Shown here one piece after another: positions 50,729 through 59,800 of a DNA stretch of 64,000 nucleotides. Source of the DNA: Paenibacillus ihumii. GTDB taxonomy: Bacteria > Bacillota > Bacilli > Paenibacillales > Paenibacillaceae. The DNA lies in the NCBI RefSeq assembly GCF_001403875.1, contig NZ_LN884299.1:2666117-2730116 (forward strand). Reading direction: 5' to 3'. Position 1 is the stretch's first letter. Each line of letters starts with the position of its first letter. Under the pieces are notes generated by a model. That model was given only the letters and a program-made list of their open reading frames with translations. It did not search any database and was not told the origin of the DNA. Made by a program: the position numbers and the translations under genes.

Positions 50729-51733
50729 TTACTTGGCAGACTTCTTCACATAAAGTCTAGCGCGCTCCTCCCAAATCTCTCCCGGTGCCAGACTGAACAA
50801 TCCGATTTCATCGGCCGGCAGGTCAACATGCGGCGCATTGACCAGGTTGATCTGCGGCTCCGGGCAGAAGAACCCTTCCGTCCCGCCGTTATTCCAGATC
50901 ATCCACTGTTTGTAGGAGGTGCCTACGTCGTAAACGAGCGTCAATCCCAGCCTGGAATCCGTCAGCTCCATACGGTTTCTGCCGTTCTGCGGAACTGCCG
51001 TATAATGATTGTCCAGCGAAGTAAAGAATGGGTATACCCCTTCGCTCTTCATCGCTTCTTCCTCTGCGGTCAAAGGCATATGCTTGCCGGTCGGCAGCAT
51101 CCGCTCATTCAGCTCCCAGCGCTCGCCGATCGTGAACTTCATCTTGTAATCGGCGGCCCGGCTGTCGGCTGCAAACGGTGCATTAACAGCGGTATGGAAG
51201 GCTAGCAGGCAGGGCATTTCGTTCTCGCCGTCGTTACGCACGAATACATGCTGCGCCAGACCGTGCTCACCCAGCGTATATTTCAGGCGGACCGTAAATT
51301 GGAACGGCAGGTAGCGATATACCTCGTGCGCCTCATTTACGCTGACTTTTACAATGACATAGCTTTCGTGCTGCGTGCTGCCGAGCTCCTCGACCTGCCA
51401 CGGAATCGTATGTAGGAAACCGTGCAGATGGTTGCCCGTAGCTTCCTCGTTAACGGGGAATTGATAGGTCGTGCCCTTCCACGGGAACTTGCCGTCCTCA
51501 TAACGGTTTGGCGGGAATAGAACAGGAATTCCATACACGCCCGGATTGCTGCGAAAATCATCCATCTCCGACTCGGCGGGCTCGCGCAGGAAGCGGAAAC
51601 CGCTTTCGTTGTCCCGAAAAGCGATCAGGTTGCCGCCTACATTCGGCACCAGCGCGGCTTCATATTTTCCAGCTTGCAGCCATACGGCCTTCTCGCCTTG
51701 ATACATGCCTTCATAAGCTTTGAGTTGCGTCAT
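50729..51733 (-). CDS. Aldose 1-epimerase family protein
   Basis: A 334-residue galactose-mutarotase-like protein that would interconvert alpha and beta anomers of a sugar. Motifs: VPNVGGNLIAF, GIPVLFPPNRYEDGKF, NHLHGFLHTIPW (catalytic-type His), CLLAFHTAVNAPF (second His region), and Glu-containing GFFCPEPQINLVNAP. ATG 51733 follows GGGAGAT. The sugar may be linked with the GH94 or GH36 activity in the region, by inference. Confidence 0.88.
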   Translation of the reverse strand: MTQLKAYEGMYQGEKAVWLQAGKYEAALVPNVGGNLIAFRDNESGFRFLREPAESEMDDFRSNPGVYGIPVLFPPNRYEDGKFPWKGTTYQFPVNEEATGNHLHGFLHTIPWQVEELGSTQHESYVIVKVSVNEAHEVYRYLPFQFTVRLKYTLGEHGLAQHVFVRNDGENEMPCLLAFHTAVNAPFAADSRAADYKMKFTIGERWELNERMLPTGKHMPLTAEEEAMKSEGVYPFFTSLDNHYTAVPQNGRNRMELTDSRLGLTLVYDVGTSYKQWMIWNNGGTEGFFCPEPQINLVNAPHVDLPADEIGLFSLAPGEIWEERARLYVKKSAK

Positions 51734-51872
51734 TTGATTATCTCCCTTCATGATCCAAGCAAGTAAATACAGTCAAATTTCCATTCGTTCCAAATTAACA
51801 GTATAATAAATACATGGGTTTCTTTCCATACACTTTCTATACATAATGAGGAGAAACAGAGGAGATTTTGGC

Positions 51873-52754
51873 ATGGACGATTTGAAGAAAGCATACGAAC
51901 AGCTCGGCCTGCCCGAGAACGCTTCCAGAGAAGAGGTAGAGCAAGCTTTTGACAAGGCGCTGCGCAAATCTCGTTCCCGCAAGGGAGCCGAGGATGCAGA
52001 CAGCGAATACGAACGCTCGCTCCGGGCCTATAAATTGATCACTGAGCATGAGGACCAGCGCAGGATTGAACAGGCGAGTCAGGAAAGATTCGCCAAATGG
52101 GGGAAATTCGCAGGCACGGCACAAAAAATCGACGATTTCTTCCGCCTTTACAGAACGCATGTCATCGTCGGCATCATTGCAGTCATCGTATTGATCTTCG
52201 GCATTAATGCCATCGTGGATTACCGTGCAGAGCAGAAGCGAATTGCAGCGCTGCCCCCTCTCGACCTGTCTATTCTGCTGGTCGGCAATTTCGCAGTCGA
52301 TGAGGCTAACGGCGGCCAAGAAGCGCTGGAGCAGGCCATACTTGCCCAGTTCCCGGAATGGAACCGGGTCGACGTGGAGATGACGTACGTTCCTGAGCAG
52401 GGCGAAATGGTATACCGGCAGAAGGCGATGGCCGTCATCGCCACCGAGAAGCCCGATTTATATATTATCGACAAGCCGACCTTCGATTGGATTTCCGGCG
52501 GCGGGGGATTCAAGAGCCTCCAGCAGGAGAGCGAGGGTGTGCTGAGCCCGGTGCTTCCGGATCAAGCCGCCCTGCGCGCGCAGGCGGAGGAAGATCCCGA
52601 GCCCCAGGTGTATGCCATTGATCTGACGTTCAGCGAGCTTGCGGACCAGCTCCCGCTCGGCAAGAAGGAAATGATCGCGGCATTAGGCTGGGGCGAAGAA
52701 CGTTATGACAACACGATTTTGTTCATTCAGCGTTATCTCGAGCATATGAAGTAG
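51873..52754 (+). CDS. Membrane protein with a degenerate J-domain and an extracellular domain
   Basis: A 293-residue protein. Residues about 3-60 resemble a DnaJ J-domain (DLKKAYEQLGLPENASREEVEQAFDKALRKSR ... YERSLRAYKLI) but lack the HPD tripeptide needed to stimulate DnaK. A single transmembrane helix (about 94-112) leads to an extracytoplasmic domain of about 165 residues (LDLSILLVGNF, DVEMTYVPEQGEMVYRQKAMAVIATEKPDLYIIDKPTFDWI) that reads like the periplasmic-binding fold. ATG 51873 follows GAGGAG. Function unknown. Confidence 0.75.
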   Translation: MDDLKKAYEQLGLPENASREEVEQAFDKALRKSRSRKGAEDADSEYERSLRAYKLITEHEDQRRIEQASQERFAKWGKFAGTAQKIDDFFRLYRTHVIVGIIAVIVLIFGINAIVDYRAEQKRIAALPPLDLSILLVGNFAVDEANGGQEALEQAILAQFPEWNRVDVEMTYVPEQGEMVYRQKAMAVIATEKPDLYIIDKPTFDWISGGGGFKSLQQESEGVLSPVLPDQAALRAQAEEDPEPQVYAIDLTFSELADQLPLGKKEMIAALGWGEERYDNTILFIQRYLEHMK

Positions 52755-52814
52755 CTGGCTGGAGGGCACGGAGCGATTGGACCGCTTCGTGCCTTTTTGG
52801 CGTATTTTTTAGGA

Positions 52815-52843
52815 TTGATTTATCCGTCGGCTTCATTTATGAT
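52815..52843 (+). promoter_or_regulatory. Promoter of the LacI-type regulator
   Basis: -35 TTGATT (52815-52820), 17-nt spacer, -10 TATGAT (52838-52843); the operator 52851-52864 lies over the expected transcription start. Confidence 0.65.
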
Positions 52844-52850
52844 ATTCTCA

Positions 52851-52864
52851 TAAACGCGCGTTTA
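52851..52864. promoter_or_regulatory. LacI-family operator (perfect palindrome) upstream of the regulator
   Basis: TAAACGCGCGTTTA, a perfect 14-bp palindrome with the central CG expected for LacI/GalR-type operators. A copy with one change is found in front of the GH94 gene. Confidence 0.8.
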
Positions 52865-52882
52865 CAGAAAGAGTGATGAGCT

Positions 52883-53941
52883 ATGCGAAGCGAGGATATC
52901 GCTAAACTGGCCGGGGTATCGCGCAGCACCGTATCCCGTGTCATCAACAACTATCCTAACGTCCCGGAGGCTACCCGGGCCAAGGTGCTTGAAGTCATCG
53001 AACAGCATCATTACGAGCCGAACAGCTTTGCCCGCGCGCTCGCCGGCAAGCGAACGGATACGATCGGCCTGTTTGCAGTCAGCATGAACGAGAAGGAGAA
53101 TACGAGCCGTATTTACCAGAACAGCTATTTCGCCCCCATTGTCGACCTCGTAGTCGACACGGCCAATGCCAGGGGTTTTTACGTGCTGATCCATACGGTC
53201 TACTCGCAGAATGACTTTCAGAAGGTCAAGCAGGCCTTCCAGCAGAAAAGAATCGACGGCGGGATCCTCGTGGGGACCCAGAAGGACATCGAGCTCGTGC
53301 GGGAAATCGCCGGGCAAGGCGCTCCGCTCGTCCTGATCGATTACGATATCGGGGAAATTACGGCCGAGCGGCTCGACAAGAATCATTTGGCCATCATCAA
53401 TTCGAACGACTACGAGGGCACGGCGGAAGCGATGGAATATCTTATCGGGCTCGGGCACCGGCATATCGGCATCATCCAGGGAAGGATGAATACTTATTCC
53501 GGCCGGGAGCGCTATATGGCCTATGAGGATACGCTGCGGAAACACGGCTTGCCGATCGTAGGGAGCAGTATCCTGCACGGGGATTTCCTGAAGGATCAGG
53601 CCTATGAGGCCGTGCTGGGCCTGCTTGATTCCGGCGAAGAGCTGCCTACCGCCCTGTTCTGCTCGAACGACGATATGGCGATCTCGGCGATGGAGGCCTT
53701 TGCAGAGCGGAGCATCTCGGTTCCCGAGGATCTGTCTATCATCGGCTTTGACGATGTGCAGCTGGCCTCCCGCGTTCATCCGAAGCTGACCTCGGTCAGC
53801 CTGCCGATCGAGGAGATGTCCAAGGCCGCAGTGGATATGATCATCCGCCTCTGCAGCGGCGAGCAGGCGGGCTTCAGCACGCTTAGCTTTCCTACTCGGC
53901 TGGTCATGAGAGATTCCTGCAGACCGCCGCGTTCGCGGTAG
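52883..53941 (+). CDS. LacI/GalR family transcriptional regulator
   Basis: A 352-residue repressor. The N-terminal HTH and hinge helix read EDIAKLAGVSRSTVSRVINNYPNVPEATRAKVLEVIEQHHYEPNSFARALAGKRT; the sugar-binding core follows (TIGLFAV, GIIQGRMNTYSGRERYMAYEDTL, ALFCSNDDMAISAMEAF, ISVPEDLSIIGFDDVQLASRVHPKLTSV). ATG 52883. The same palindrome in front of this gene and the GH94 phosphorylase suggests autoregulation and control of cellobiose use; the inducer is inferred to be a related disaccharide or sugar phosphate. Confidence 0.93.
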   Translation: MRSEDIAKLAGVSRSTVSRVINNYPNVPEATRAKVLEVIEQHHYEPNSFARALAGKRTDTIGLFAVSMNEKENTSRIYQNSYFAPIVDLVVDTANARGFYVLIHTVYSQNDFQKVKQAFQQKRIDGGILVGTQKDIELVREIAGQGAPLVLIDYDIGEITAERLDKNHLAIINSNDYEGTAEAMEYLIGLGHRHIGIIQGRMNTYSGRERYMAYEDTLRKHGLPIVGSSILHGDFLKDQAYEAVLGLLDSGEELPTALFCSNDDMAISAMEAFAERSISVPEDLSIIGFDDVQLASRVHPKLTSVSLPIEEMSKAAVDMIIRLCSGEQAGFSTLSFPTRLVMRDSCRPPRSR

Positions 53942-53971
53942 TCCAGCCGATTTAATCAAGCATCACAGAGC

Positions 53972-53990
53972 TCCTCTCTTATTGAGAGGA
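53972..53990 (+). terminator. Terminator between regulator and phosphorylase genes
   Basis: TCCTCTC pairs with GAGAGGA around TTATT, followed by TCCCTTTT. The GH94 gene therefore probably has its own promoter with -10 TAAAAT (54003-54008). Confidence 0.6.
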
Positions 53991-54007
53991 TCCCTTTTGC
54001 CCTAAAA

Positions 54008-54021
54008 TAAACGCGCGTTCA
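54008..54021. promoter_or_regulatory. LacI-family operator upstream of the GH94 gene
   Basis: TAAACGCGCGTTCA differs by one base from the perfect palindrome at 52851-52864. It overlaps the predicted -10, so bound repressor would block the phosphorylase promoter. Confidence 0.8.
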
Positions 54022-54044
54022 CAAACGAAAGGAGCCATTTACTC

Positions 54045-56480
54045 ATGAAATTCGGAAGATTTGACGACCAACGCAAGGAATATGTCATCAGCACCCCAAA
54101 AACTCCTTATCCCTGGATCAACTATCTTGGCAATGAGGAATTTTTCGGCTTGATTTCCAACACAGCCGGAGGATATACGTTCTACCGCGATGCACGGCTG
54201 CGCCGGATTACCCGTTACCGCTACAATAACATTCCGCTGGATACGGGCGGACGCTATTATTATCTGTATGATAACGGCGATTTCTGGACGCCAGGCTGGA
54301 TGCCGGTCAAGCGGGAGCTCGACTTCTATGAGTGCCGCCATGGCCTCGGCTACACCTCTATCACGGGGGAGCGGGGCGGTATTTCGGTGACGCAGCTGGC
54401 CTTCGTTCCGCTGGGCTATCAGGGGGAAGTACATCGCCTCACCGTGAAGAACACGGGCAGCGAAGCCAAGAACGTGTCCCTGTTCTCCTTCGCCGAATTC
54501 TGTCTCTGGAACGCGCAGGACGACATGACGAACTTCCAGCGCAACCTAAGCACCGGCGAGGTCGAAGTGCAGGATTCCGTCATTTATCATAAGACCGAAT
54601 ACCGGGAGCGCAGAAACCACTATGCCTTCTATTCCGTCAACCGCCGCATCGACGGCTTTGATACGGATCGCGAAGCGTTCGTGGGCCTGTACAACGGACT
54701 TCATGAACCGCAGGCCGTCATCGCCGGCAAAGCGACGAACTCGCTCGCCAGCGGCTGGTCTCCGATCGGTTCCCATGAATTGAAATTATCTCTGGCTCCG
54801 GGCGAAGAGCAGAGCCTTATCTTCATTCTTGGGTACGTCGAGAACGACGAGGACGACAAATGGGAAGCGCCGGGCATCATTAACAAGAAGCGGGCCCTCG
54901 CCATGATCGAGCAGTTCTCGACCGACGGGGACGTCGATCAGGCGATGAAGGAGCTTGCTTCCTATTGGGACGGCTTGCTCTCCAAGTATCAGATCCAGAG
55001 CGATGACGACAAGCTGAACCGGATGGTCAACATCTGGAACCCGTATCAATGCATGGTTACGTTCAACATGTCCCGCTCCGCCTCCTATTTCGAATCCGGT
55101 ATCGGACGGGGGATGGGCTTCCGCGATTCGAACCAGGATCTGCTCGGCTTCGTTCATCAGATTCCGGAAAGAGCCCGGGAACGGATTCTCGATATCGCGG
55201 CTACCCAGTTCGAGGACGGCAGCGCCTATCACCAATACCAGCCGCTCACAAAGAAAGGCAATAACGAAATCGGCAGCGGCTTCAACGATGATCCGCTGTG
55301 GCTGATTCTCGGAACGTCCGCATACATTAAAGAAACCGGGGACATGAGCATCCTTGACGAGCAGGTTCCGTTCGACAGCAATCCGGACAATACGGCGACC
55401 CTGTTCGAGCATTTGAAGCGCTCCTTCTATCATGTCATCAACAATCTCGGACCGCACGGCCTGCCGCTGATCGGCCGGGCCGACTGGAACGATTGCCTCA
55501 ACCTGAACTGCTTCTCCAAGGAGCCTGGCGAGTCGTTCCAGACAACAGCCAACATCGAAGGTCGCGTGGCGGAATCCGTCTTCATCGCCGGATTATTCGT
55601 TTTCGTTGCTCCGGATTTCGCGAAGCTGTGCCGCCTCCGCGAGCTGGAAGAGGAAGCGGGTAAAGCCGAGTCTCATATGGAAGCTATGCGCAAAACAACG
55701 CTGGAGCATGGATTCGACGGCGACTGGTTCCTGCGGGCGTATGATCATTATGGCCAGAAGATCGGCAGCAAGGAGAACGAGGAAGGCCAGATTTTCATTG
55801 AACCGCAAGGCATTTGCGTCATGGCCGGCATCGGCGTTGAGGAAGGGCTGGCCCAGAAGGCGCTGGCCTCTGTAAAGGAACGGCTGGATACGAAGTATGG
55901 TATCGTGCTGCAGCAGCCTCCGTATTCCAAGTATTATCTGAATCTTGGGGAGATTTCATCTTACCCGCCGGGCTATAAAGAGAATGCGGGCATTTTCTGC
56001 CACAACAATCCTTGGATCATGATTGCGGAAACCGTGGTCGGCAACGGAGATCGCGCCTTCGAGGTTTATTCCAAAATCGCTCCGGCCTATCTGGAGGAGA
56101 TCAGCGATATTCACCGGACGGAGCCTTACGTATACTCGCAGATGATTGCAGGCAAGGACGCAGTCCGCCACGGCGAAGCGAAGAACTCGTGGCTGACAGG
56201 GACGGCTGCCTGGAACTATGTCGCGATTACGCAGGCCATCCTGGGCATTCAGCCGGACTTCGACGGCCTGAAGCTCGATCCGTGCATTCCATCCACCTGG
56301 AACGGCCTGAAGGTGACCCGCGTATTCCGCGGGGATACGTTTGAAATCTCAATCAAGAACCCAAGCCATGTGTCCAAAGGCGTGAAGAGCATAACGGTTG
56401 ACGGCAAAGCGGTCGAAGGCAATGTCATCGCTCCGATCGGCGACGGCCGTACGCATCAGGTCGAGGTCGTGCTCGGCTAA
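54045..56480 (+). CDS. GH94 disaccharide phosphorylase, probably cellobiose phosphorylase
   Basis: An 811-residue GH94 enzyme that splits a beta-glucoside with phosphate, giving glucose 1-phosphate and saving ATP. N-terminal beta-sandwich (GYTFYRDARLRRITRYRYNNIPLDTGGRYYYLYDNGDFWTPGW), linker, then an (alpha/alpha)6 barrel with YFESGIGRGMGFRDSNQDLLG and the general-acid Asp in GSGFNDDPLW; GRADWNDCLNLN and LTGTAAWNYVAITQAILGI follow. Length and motifs fit cellobiose phosphorylase better than cellodextrin or laminaribiose enzymes, which are longer. No transporter is adjacent. RBS AAAGGAG precedes ATG 54045. Confidence 0.92.
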   Translation: MKFGRFDDQRKEYVISTPKTPYPWINYLGNEEFFGLISNTAGGYTFYRDARLRRITRYRYNNIPLDTGGRYYYLYDNGDFWTPGWMPVKRELDFYECRHGLGYTSITGERGGISVTQLAFVPLGYQGEVHRLTVKNTGSEAKNVSLFSFAEFCLWNAQDDMTNFQRNLSTGEVEVQDSVIYHKTEYRERRNHYAFYSVNRRIDGFDTDREAFVGLYNGLHEPQAVIAGKATNSLASGWSPIGSHELKLSLAPGEEQSLIFILGYVENDEDDKWEAPGIINKKRALAMIEQFSTDGDVDQAMKELASYWDGLLSKYQIQSDDDKLNRMVNIWNPYQCMVTFNMSRSASYFESGIGRGMGFRDSNQDLLGFVHQIPERARERILDIAATQFEDGSAYHQYQPLTKKGNNEIGSGFNDDPLWLILGTSAYIKETGDMSILDEQVPFDSNPDNTATLFEHLKRSFYHVINNLGPHGLPLIGRADWNDCLNLNCFSKEPGESFQTTANIEGRVAESVFIAGLFVFVAPDFAKLCRLRELEEEAGKAESHMEAMRKTTLEHGFDGDWFLRAYDHYGQKIGSKENEEGQIFIEPQGICVMAGIGVEEGLAQKALASVKERLDTKYGIVLQQPPYSKYYLNLGEISSYPPGYKENAGIFCHNNPWIMIAETVVGNGDRAFEVYSKIAPAYLEEISDIHRTEPYVYSQMIAGKDAVRHGEAKNSWLTGTAAWNYVAITQAILGIQPDFDGLKLDPCIPSTWNGLKVTRVFRGDTFEISIKNPSHVSKGVKSITVDGKAVEGNVIAPIGDGRTHQVEVVLG

Positions 56481-56520
56481 GCTTGAAGCTCTTATCTGAT
56501 TCATAAAGCGATAAAATCAT

Positions 56521-56556
56521 AACAGCCCTCCGTCCTGTATTGGACAGAGGGCTGTT
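56521..56556. terminator. Terminator between GH94 and ridA genes
   Basis: AACAGCCCTC-C-GTCC pairs with GGAC-A-GAGGGCTGTT; it sits between convergent genes. Confidence 0.7.
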
Positions 56557-56650
56557 CGATCGATTCTGCATCGCCGTGTTACTTATGGGCTTTTTTGAGA
56601 TTATTGTTTGCAGATTTATAGACTTGATTCTATCTGCTTGTATAGCCCAA

Positions 56651-57046
56651 TCAGGCTTTGGCTGCAACCACTTCGATTTCAACCAGGCCATCCTTAGGAA
56701 GCCTTGCGACCTCTACGGCGCTCCGTGCCGGATACGGCTCGGCGAAGAACTCGGCATAAACCGCGTTGACAGCCGCGAAATCATTCATATCCTTCAGGAA
56801 AACAGTCGTCTTCACGACATCCTCCATCCCGTACCCCGCTGCTTCCAAAATCGCCTTCACATTGAGCAAGGAGCGCTTCGTCTGCTCTTCTACCGTCGGT
56901 GGAAATACACCGGAGGCATCCATGCCCAGCTGTCCCGAAGTGAACAGCAGGCTGCCGAAGCGAATCGCTTGTGAATACGGTCCGATGGCTCCCGGCGCTT
57001 CTGTAGTAGCTACTGCTTGTTTCTCCTGTTGTTGTTCCATTTTCAT
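56651..57046 (-). CDS. ridA: RidA family reactive imine/enamine deaminase
   Basis: A 131-residue Rid/YjgF protein hydrolysing 2-aminoacrylate and similar imines that escape from PLP enzymes. APGAIGPYSQAIRFGSLLFTSGQLGMD and the catalytic-type Arg in PYPARSAVEVARLPKDGLVEIEVVA are typical. ATG 57046 follows GAGGAG. It is the last gene of the unit with patB and nhaC; since the PatB-type lyase makes aminoacrylate, RidA is a fitting partner. Confidence 0.93.
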   Translation of the reverse strand: MKMEQQQEKQAVATTEAPGAIGPYSQAIRFGSLLFTSGQLGMDASGVFPPTVEEQTKRSLLNVKAILEAAGYGMEDVVKTTVFLKDMNDFAAVNAVYAEFFAEPYPARSAVEVARLPKDGLVEIEVVAAKA

Positions 57047-57071
57047 TGGTTCTCTCTCCTCTATCTATAAT

Positions 57072-58553
57072 TTATTTCTCTTGCTGCTCCTGGTCATACT
57101 CCCGCAGCATTTCCTGCTGCTGCTCAGGCGTCAGCTTGGCAATGCCGAAGCCCGTAAAGCCGAGAATCGTGGCGAAGAATATCCCCGTCCAGCAGAGCAC
57201 CGCCCAAGGCAGATAACTCAACGTTGCGACGCCCAGCGTTCCTGCCATGTAGGCGCCAGCGGCCGTCCACGGCAGAATCGGTTCAATGATCGTCGCCGAG
57301 TCCTCGATCGTCCGCCCCAGGTTCTTCGGATGCAGTCCCCGGCGGATGTAGGCTTCCCGCAGCATTTCACCCGGCATCAGAATCGATACCTGGCCATTGC
57401 TCGTTACGCCGATCATCGTCAAGCCGGTCACAATCGTAGTCAGAATAAGCGAGCCTGTGTTATGAACAAACTTGAGCAGCTTATTGACAATCAGCTCCAG
57501 AGATTTCGTCAAGCTGATCGTTCCGGCAAATGTGATCGCGCTAAAGCAGATAAGCAGTGTTCCCATCATCGAGTTCATTCCCCCGCGGTTCAATAGACGC
57601 GGGATATCGGCAATGACCGTATTAGGATCGAATCCGGCCGCCTGGACCATCGCTACGTCAAAGCCGTTGATCACCGACGACACTACGTCATGCAAAGTGA
57701 AGCCTTGAAAGATCATGGCATTCGCCATCGCAAAAAAGGAGGAAAACAGCATCACCGGAATCGTCGGCTTCTTCGTTATAGATCCATACAATACAATAAG
57801 TACAGGAACTACCAGCAGCAAATTCCAGTCAAAAATCGTATCCAAGGACGACATGATCGTAGCGACCTTCTCGGGTACTATCGCACCCTCGGCGCTCGTG
57901 TTCAGCCCGGTAATAATGTACACGATGCTGGCGACAAAAAAGGATGGCAGTGTCGTGTACAGCAGATGGCCGATATGCTCGTACAAATTAACGCCAGTGG
58001 ATAGTGCGGCAATATTCGTCGTGTCCGAAAGCGGTGACAGTTTATCGCCGAAATACGCGCCCGCAACTACGGCGCCCGCCACAGCCGCGAGGTTGACGTC
58101 CATCCCGGCTCCGACGCCCATAAAGGCTACCCCGATCGTCCCTGCAGAGCCCCAGGAGGTGCCTGTACAAATCGAAACTACTGACGTAACGAGAAACGCT
58201 GTAATCAGCAAAAACTGCGGATTAATAATTTTCAAGCCATAATAAATCATCATCGGAATCGTTCCGCCGACCATCCATGCGCCGATCATAAAGCCTACCG
58301 TAATCAAAATCAGGATCGCAGGCATCGTCTTGGCTATTTTCTGTGCGATTGCTTCCAGAATATCATTATAGCTGTAACCAAGCTTAATAGCGATTACGCC
58401 AGCCACCACCGTAGAAGCAATGATCAGCGGCTCCGGGGGAAGCTCAAACATAACGTATCCCAAGCTGAGGAATAGAATCATCGTCAAAATTGGAAATAAG
58501 GCCAAAAACAGTGTCGGTTGCTTTACATTAGGGTTGATGTTCTGCTTGCTCAT
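57072..58553 (-). CDS. nhaC: NhaC family Na+/H+ antiporter-type transporter
   Basis: A 493-residue membrane protein with about 12 helices. Diagnostic blocks are GTSWGSAGTIGVAFMGVGAGM, AGAYFGDKLSPLSDTTNIAALSTGVNLYEHI and NGQVSILMPGEMLREAYIRRGLHPKNLGRTIEDSATIIEPILPWTAAGAYMA. The family exchanges Na+ for H+ or, in some members, for an organic anion/amino acid; the operon context (C-S lyase, RidA) leaves open an amino-acid-linked role. Confidence 0.9.
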   Translation of the reverse strand: MSKQNINPNVKQPTLFLALFPILTMILFLSLGYVMFELPPEPLIIASTVVAGVIAIKLGYSYNDILEAIAQKIAKTMPAILILITVGFMIGAWMVGGTIPMMIYYGLKIINPQFLLITAFLVTSVVSICTGTSWGSAGTIGVAFMGVGAGMDVNLAAVAGAVVAGAYFGDKLSPLSDTTNIAALSTGVNLYEHIGHLLYTTLPSFFVASIVYIITGLNTSAEGAIVPEKVATIMSSLDTIFDWNLLLVVPVLIVLYGSITKKPTIPVMLFSSFFAMANAMIFQGFTLHDVVSSVINGFDVAMVQAAGFDPNTVIADIPRLLNRGGMNSMMGTLLICFSAITFAGTISLTKSLELIVNKLLKFVHNTGSLILTTIVTGLTMIGVTSNGQVSILMPGEMLREAYIRRGLHPKNLGRTIEDSATIIEPILPWTAAGAYMAGTLGVATLSYLPWAVLCWTGIFFATILGFTGFGIAKLTPEQQQEMLREYDQEQQEK

Positions 58554-58580
58554 GATGTAAATCCTCCTAATCTACTATGT

Positions 58581-59756
58581 CTAGGTCTTCTTCAAGGGAT
58601 ACACTGCGGCTATTCTCTCCAACGCTTCCTTAAGCACGCTGCGCGGAGCAGCTATATTGATGCGAATGAAACCCTCGCCGCCAGCTCCGAATGAGCTGCC
58701 GAAGCTTACGCTCACCCGCGCCATCTCCTCGATCCACCGCTTCAGACCGCTCTCCGACTTGTCCACCGCCCGGCAATCGATCCATAGCAGATAAGTGCCT
58801 TCCGGTTCGATCACCCTTAATTCCGGCATCTGCTCCTTGATAAATGCCTTGGCAAAAGCGATATTCCCGCTCAAATAATCTCGCAGCGCCTCGAGCCAAT
58901 CATCGCTGGCCGTATAAGACACTTCCAAGGCAGGCACCGCAAAGAACGTCGGATTGTGAATGCCGGATTGCTGCAGGGCATGCTTGAATCTTTCCCGGAT
59001 CGCGTCATTGGGGATGATGATGTTGGAAATCTCCAGACTGGCCAGGTTAAATGTTTTTCCCGGTGAAGTACAGATGATGCTGCGCTGGGCAATTTCCTCC
59101 GATAGTCTGGCAACGACCATATGCTCATGCCCTTCGTGAATAAAATCAGCGTGAATGTCGTCGGAGACGATGAGCGCATCATATTTAATGCAGAGCGCAG
59201 CGATCCGCTCCAGCTCCTCTCTCGTCCATACGCGTCCAACCGGATTATGGGGCGAAATTAACAGCACGATTTTAATCCCCTGCTGCATGCGCTGCTCCAT
59301 ATCCTCAAAATCGATTTCATAACGCCCGGCAACGAGCCGCAGCGGGCTTTCCACTAGAACACGATTGTTCAGGGTAACGGCCTTGGCAACCGGCTGGTAT
59401 ACAGGGGTGTGAATAAGAATTGCGTCGCCCTCTGCCGTGAATTTCTGAATCACCAAGGATACGGCTTGGATGATCCGCGGGCAAAATACGATCCATTCCC
59501 GGGGCACCTGCCAATGGTAGGCACGCTTCAGCCAAGCTTGAACCGCTTCATAATAGGGTGAAAACGCATCCGTATACCCGTAAATTCCATGCCCGGCGGC
59601 CGCTTCAAGCTTCTCCACCAATACGGGCGGCGCTTTCAGATCCATGTCGGCCACGGACAGGGAAATCATGTCCTTGCCCATAGACTCGACCAGACCATCC
59701 CATTTCGCACTGTTTGTGCCTATGCGTGAAATGACTTCATCAAAGTTGTATTTCAT
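58581..59756 (-). CDS. patB: MalY/PatB family PLP-dependent C-S lyase/aminotransferase
   Basis: A 391-residue fold-type I PLP enzyme. VADMDLKAPPVLVEKLEAAAGHGIYGY, HNPVGRVWTREELERIA, the Asp in IVSDDIHADFIHEG, and the PLP-binding Lys in ICTSPGKTFNLASLEISN are those of PatB/MalY cystathionine beta-lyases. It releases thiol/homocysteine, pyruvate and ammonia from cystathionine-like substrates. ATG 59756 near GGAGGGAG. First metabolic gene behind the yheO-type regulator. Confidence 0.92.
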   Translation of the reverse strand: MKYNFDEVISRIGTNSAKWDGLVESMGKDMISLSVADMDLKAPPVLVEKLEAAAGHGIYGYTDAFSPYYEAVQAWLKRAYHWQVPREWIVFCPRIIQAVSLVIQKFTAEGDAILIHTPVYQPVAKAVTLNNRVLVESPLRLVAGRYEIDFEDMEQRMQQGIKIVLLISPHNPVGRVWTREELERIAALCIKYDALIVSDDIHADFIHEGHEHMVVARLSEEIAQRSIICTSPGKTFNLASLEISNIIIPNDAIRERFKHALQQSGIHNPTFFAVPALEVSYTASDDWLEALRDYLSGNIAFAKAFIKEQMPELRVIEPEGTYLLWIDCRAVDKSESGLKRWIEEMARVSVSFGSSFGAGGEGFIRINIAAPRSVLKEALERIAAVYPLKKT

Positions 59757-59800
59757 CCTGCTCCCTCCTGATGTCCATGTTTACTGTGCTTGCATATCGT

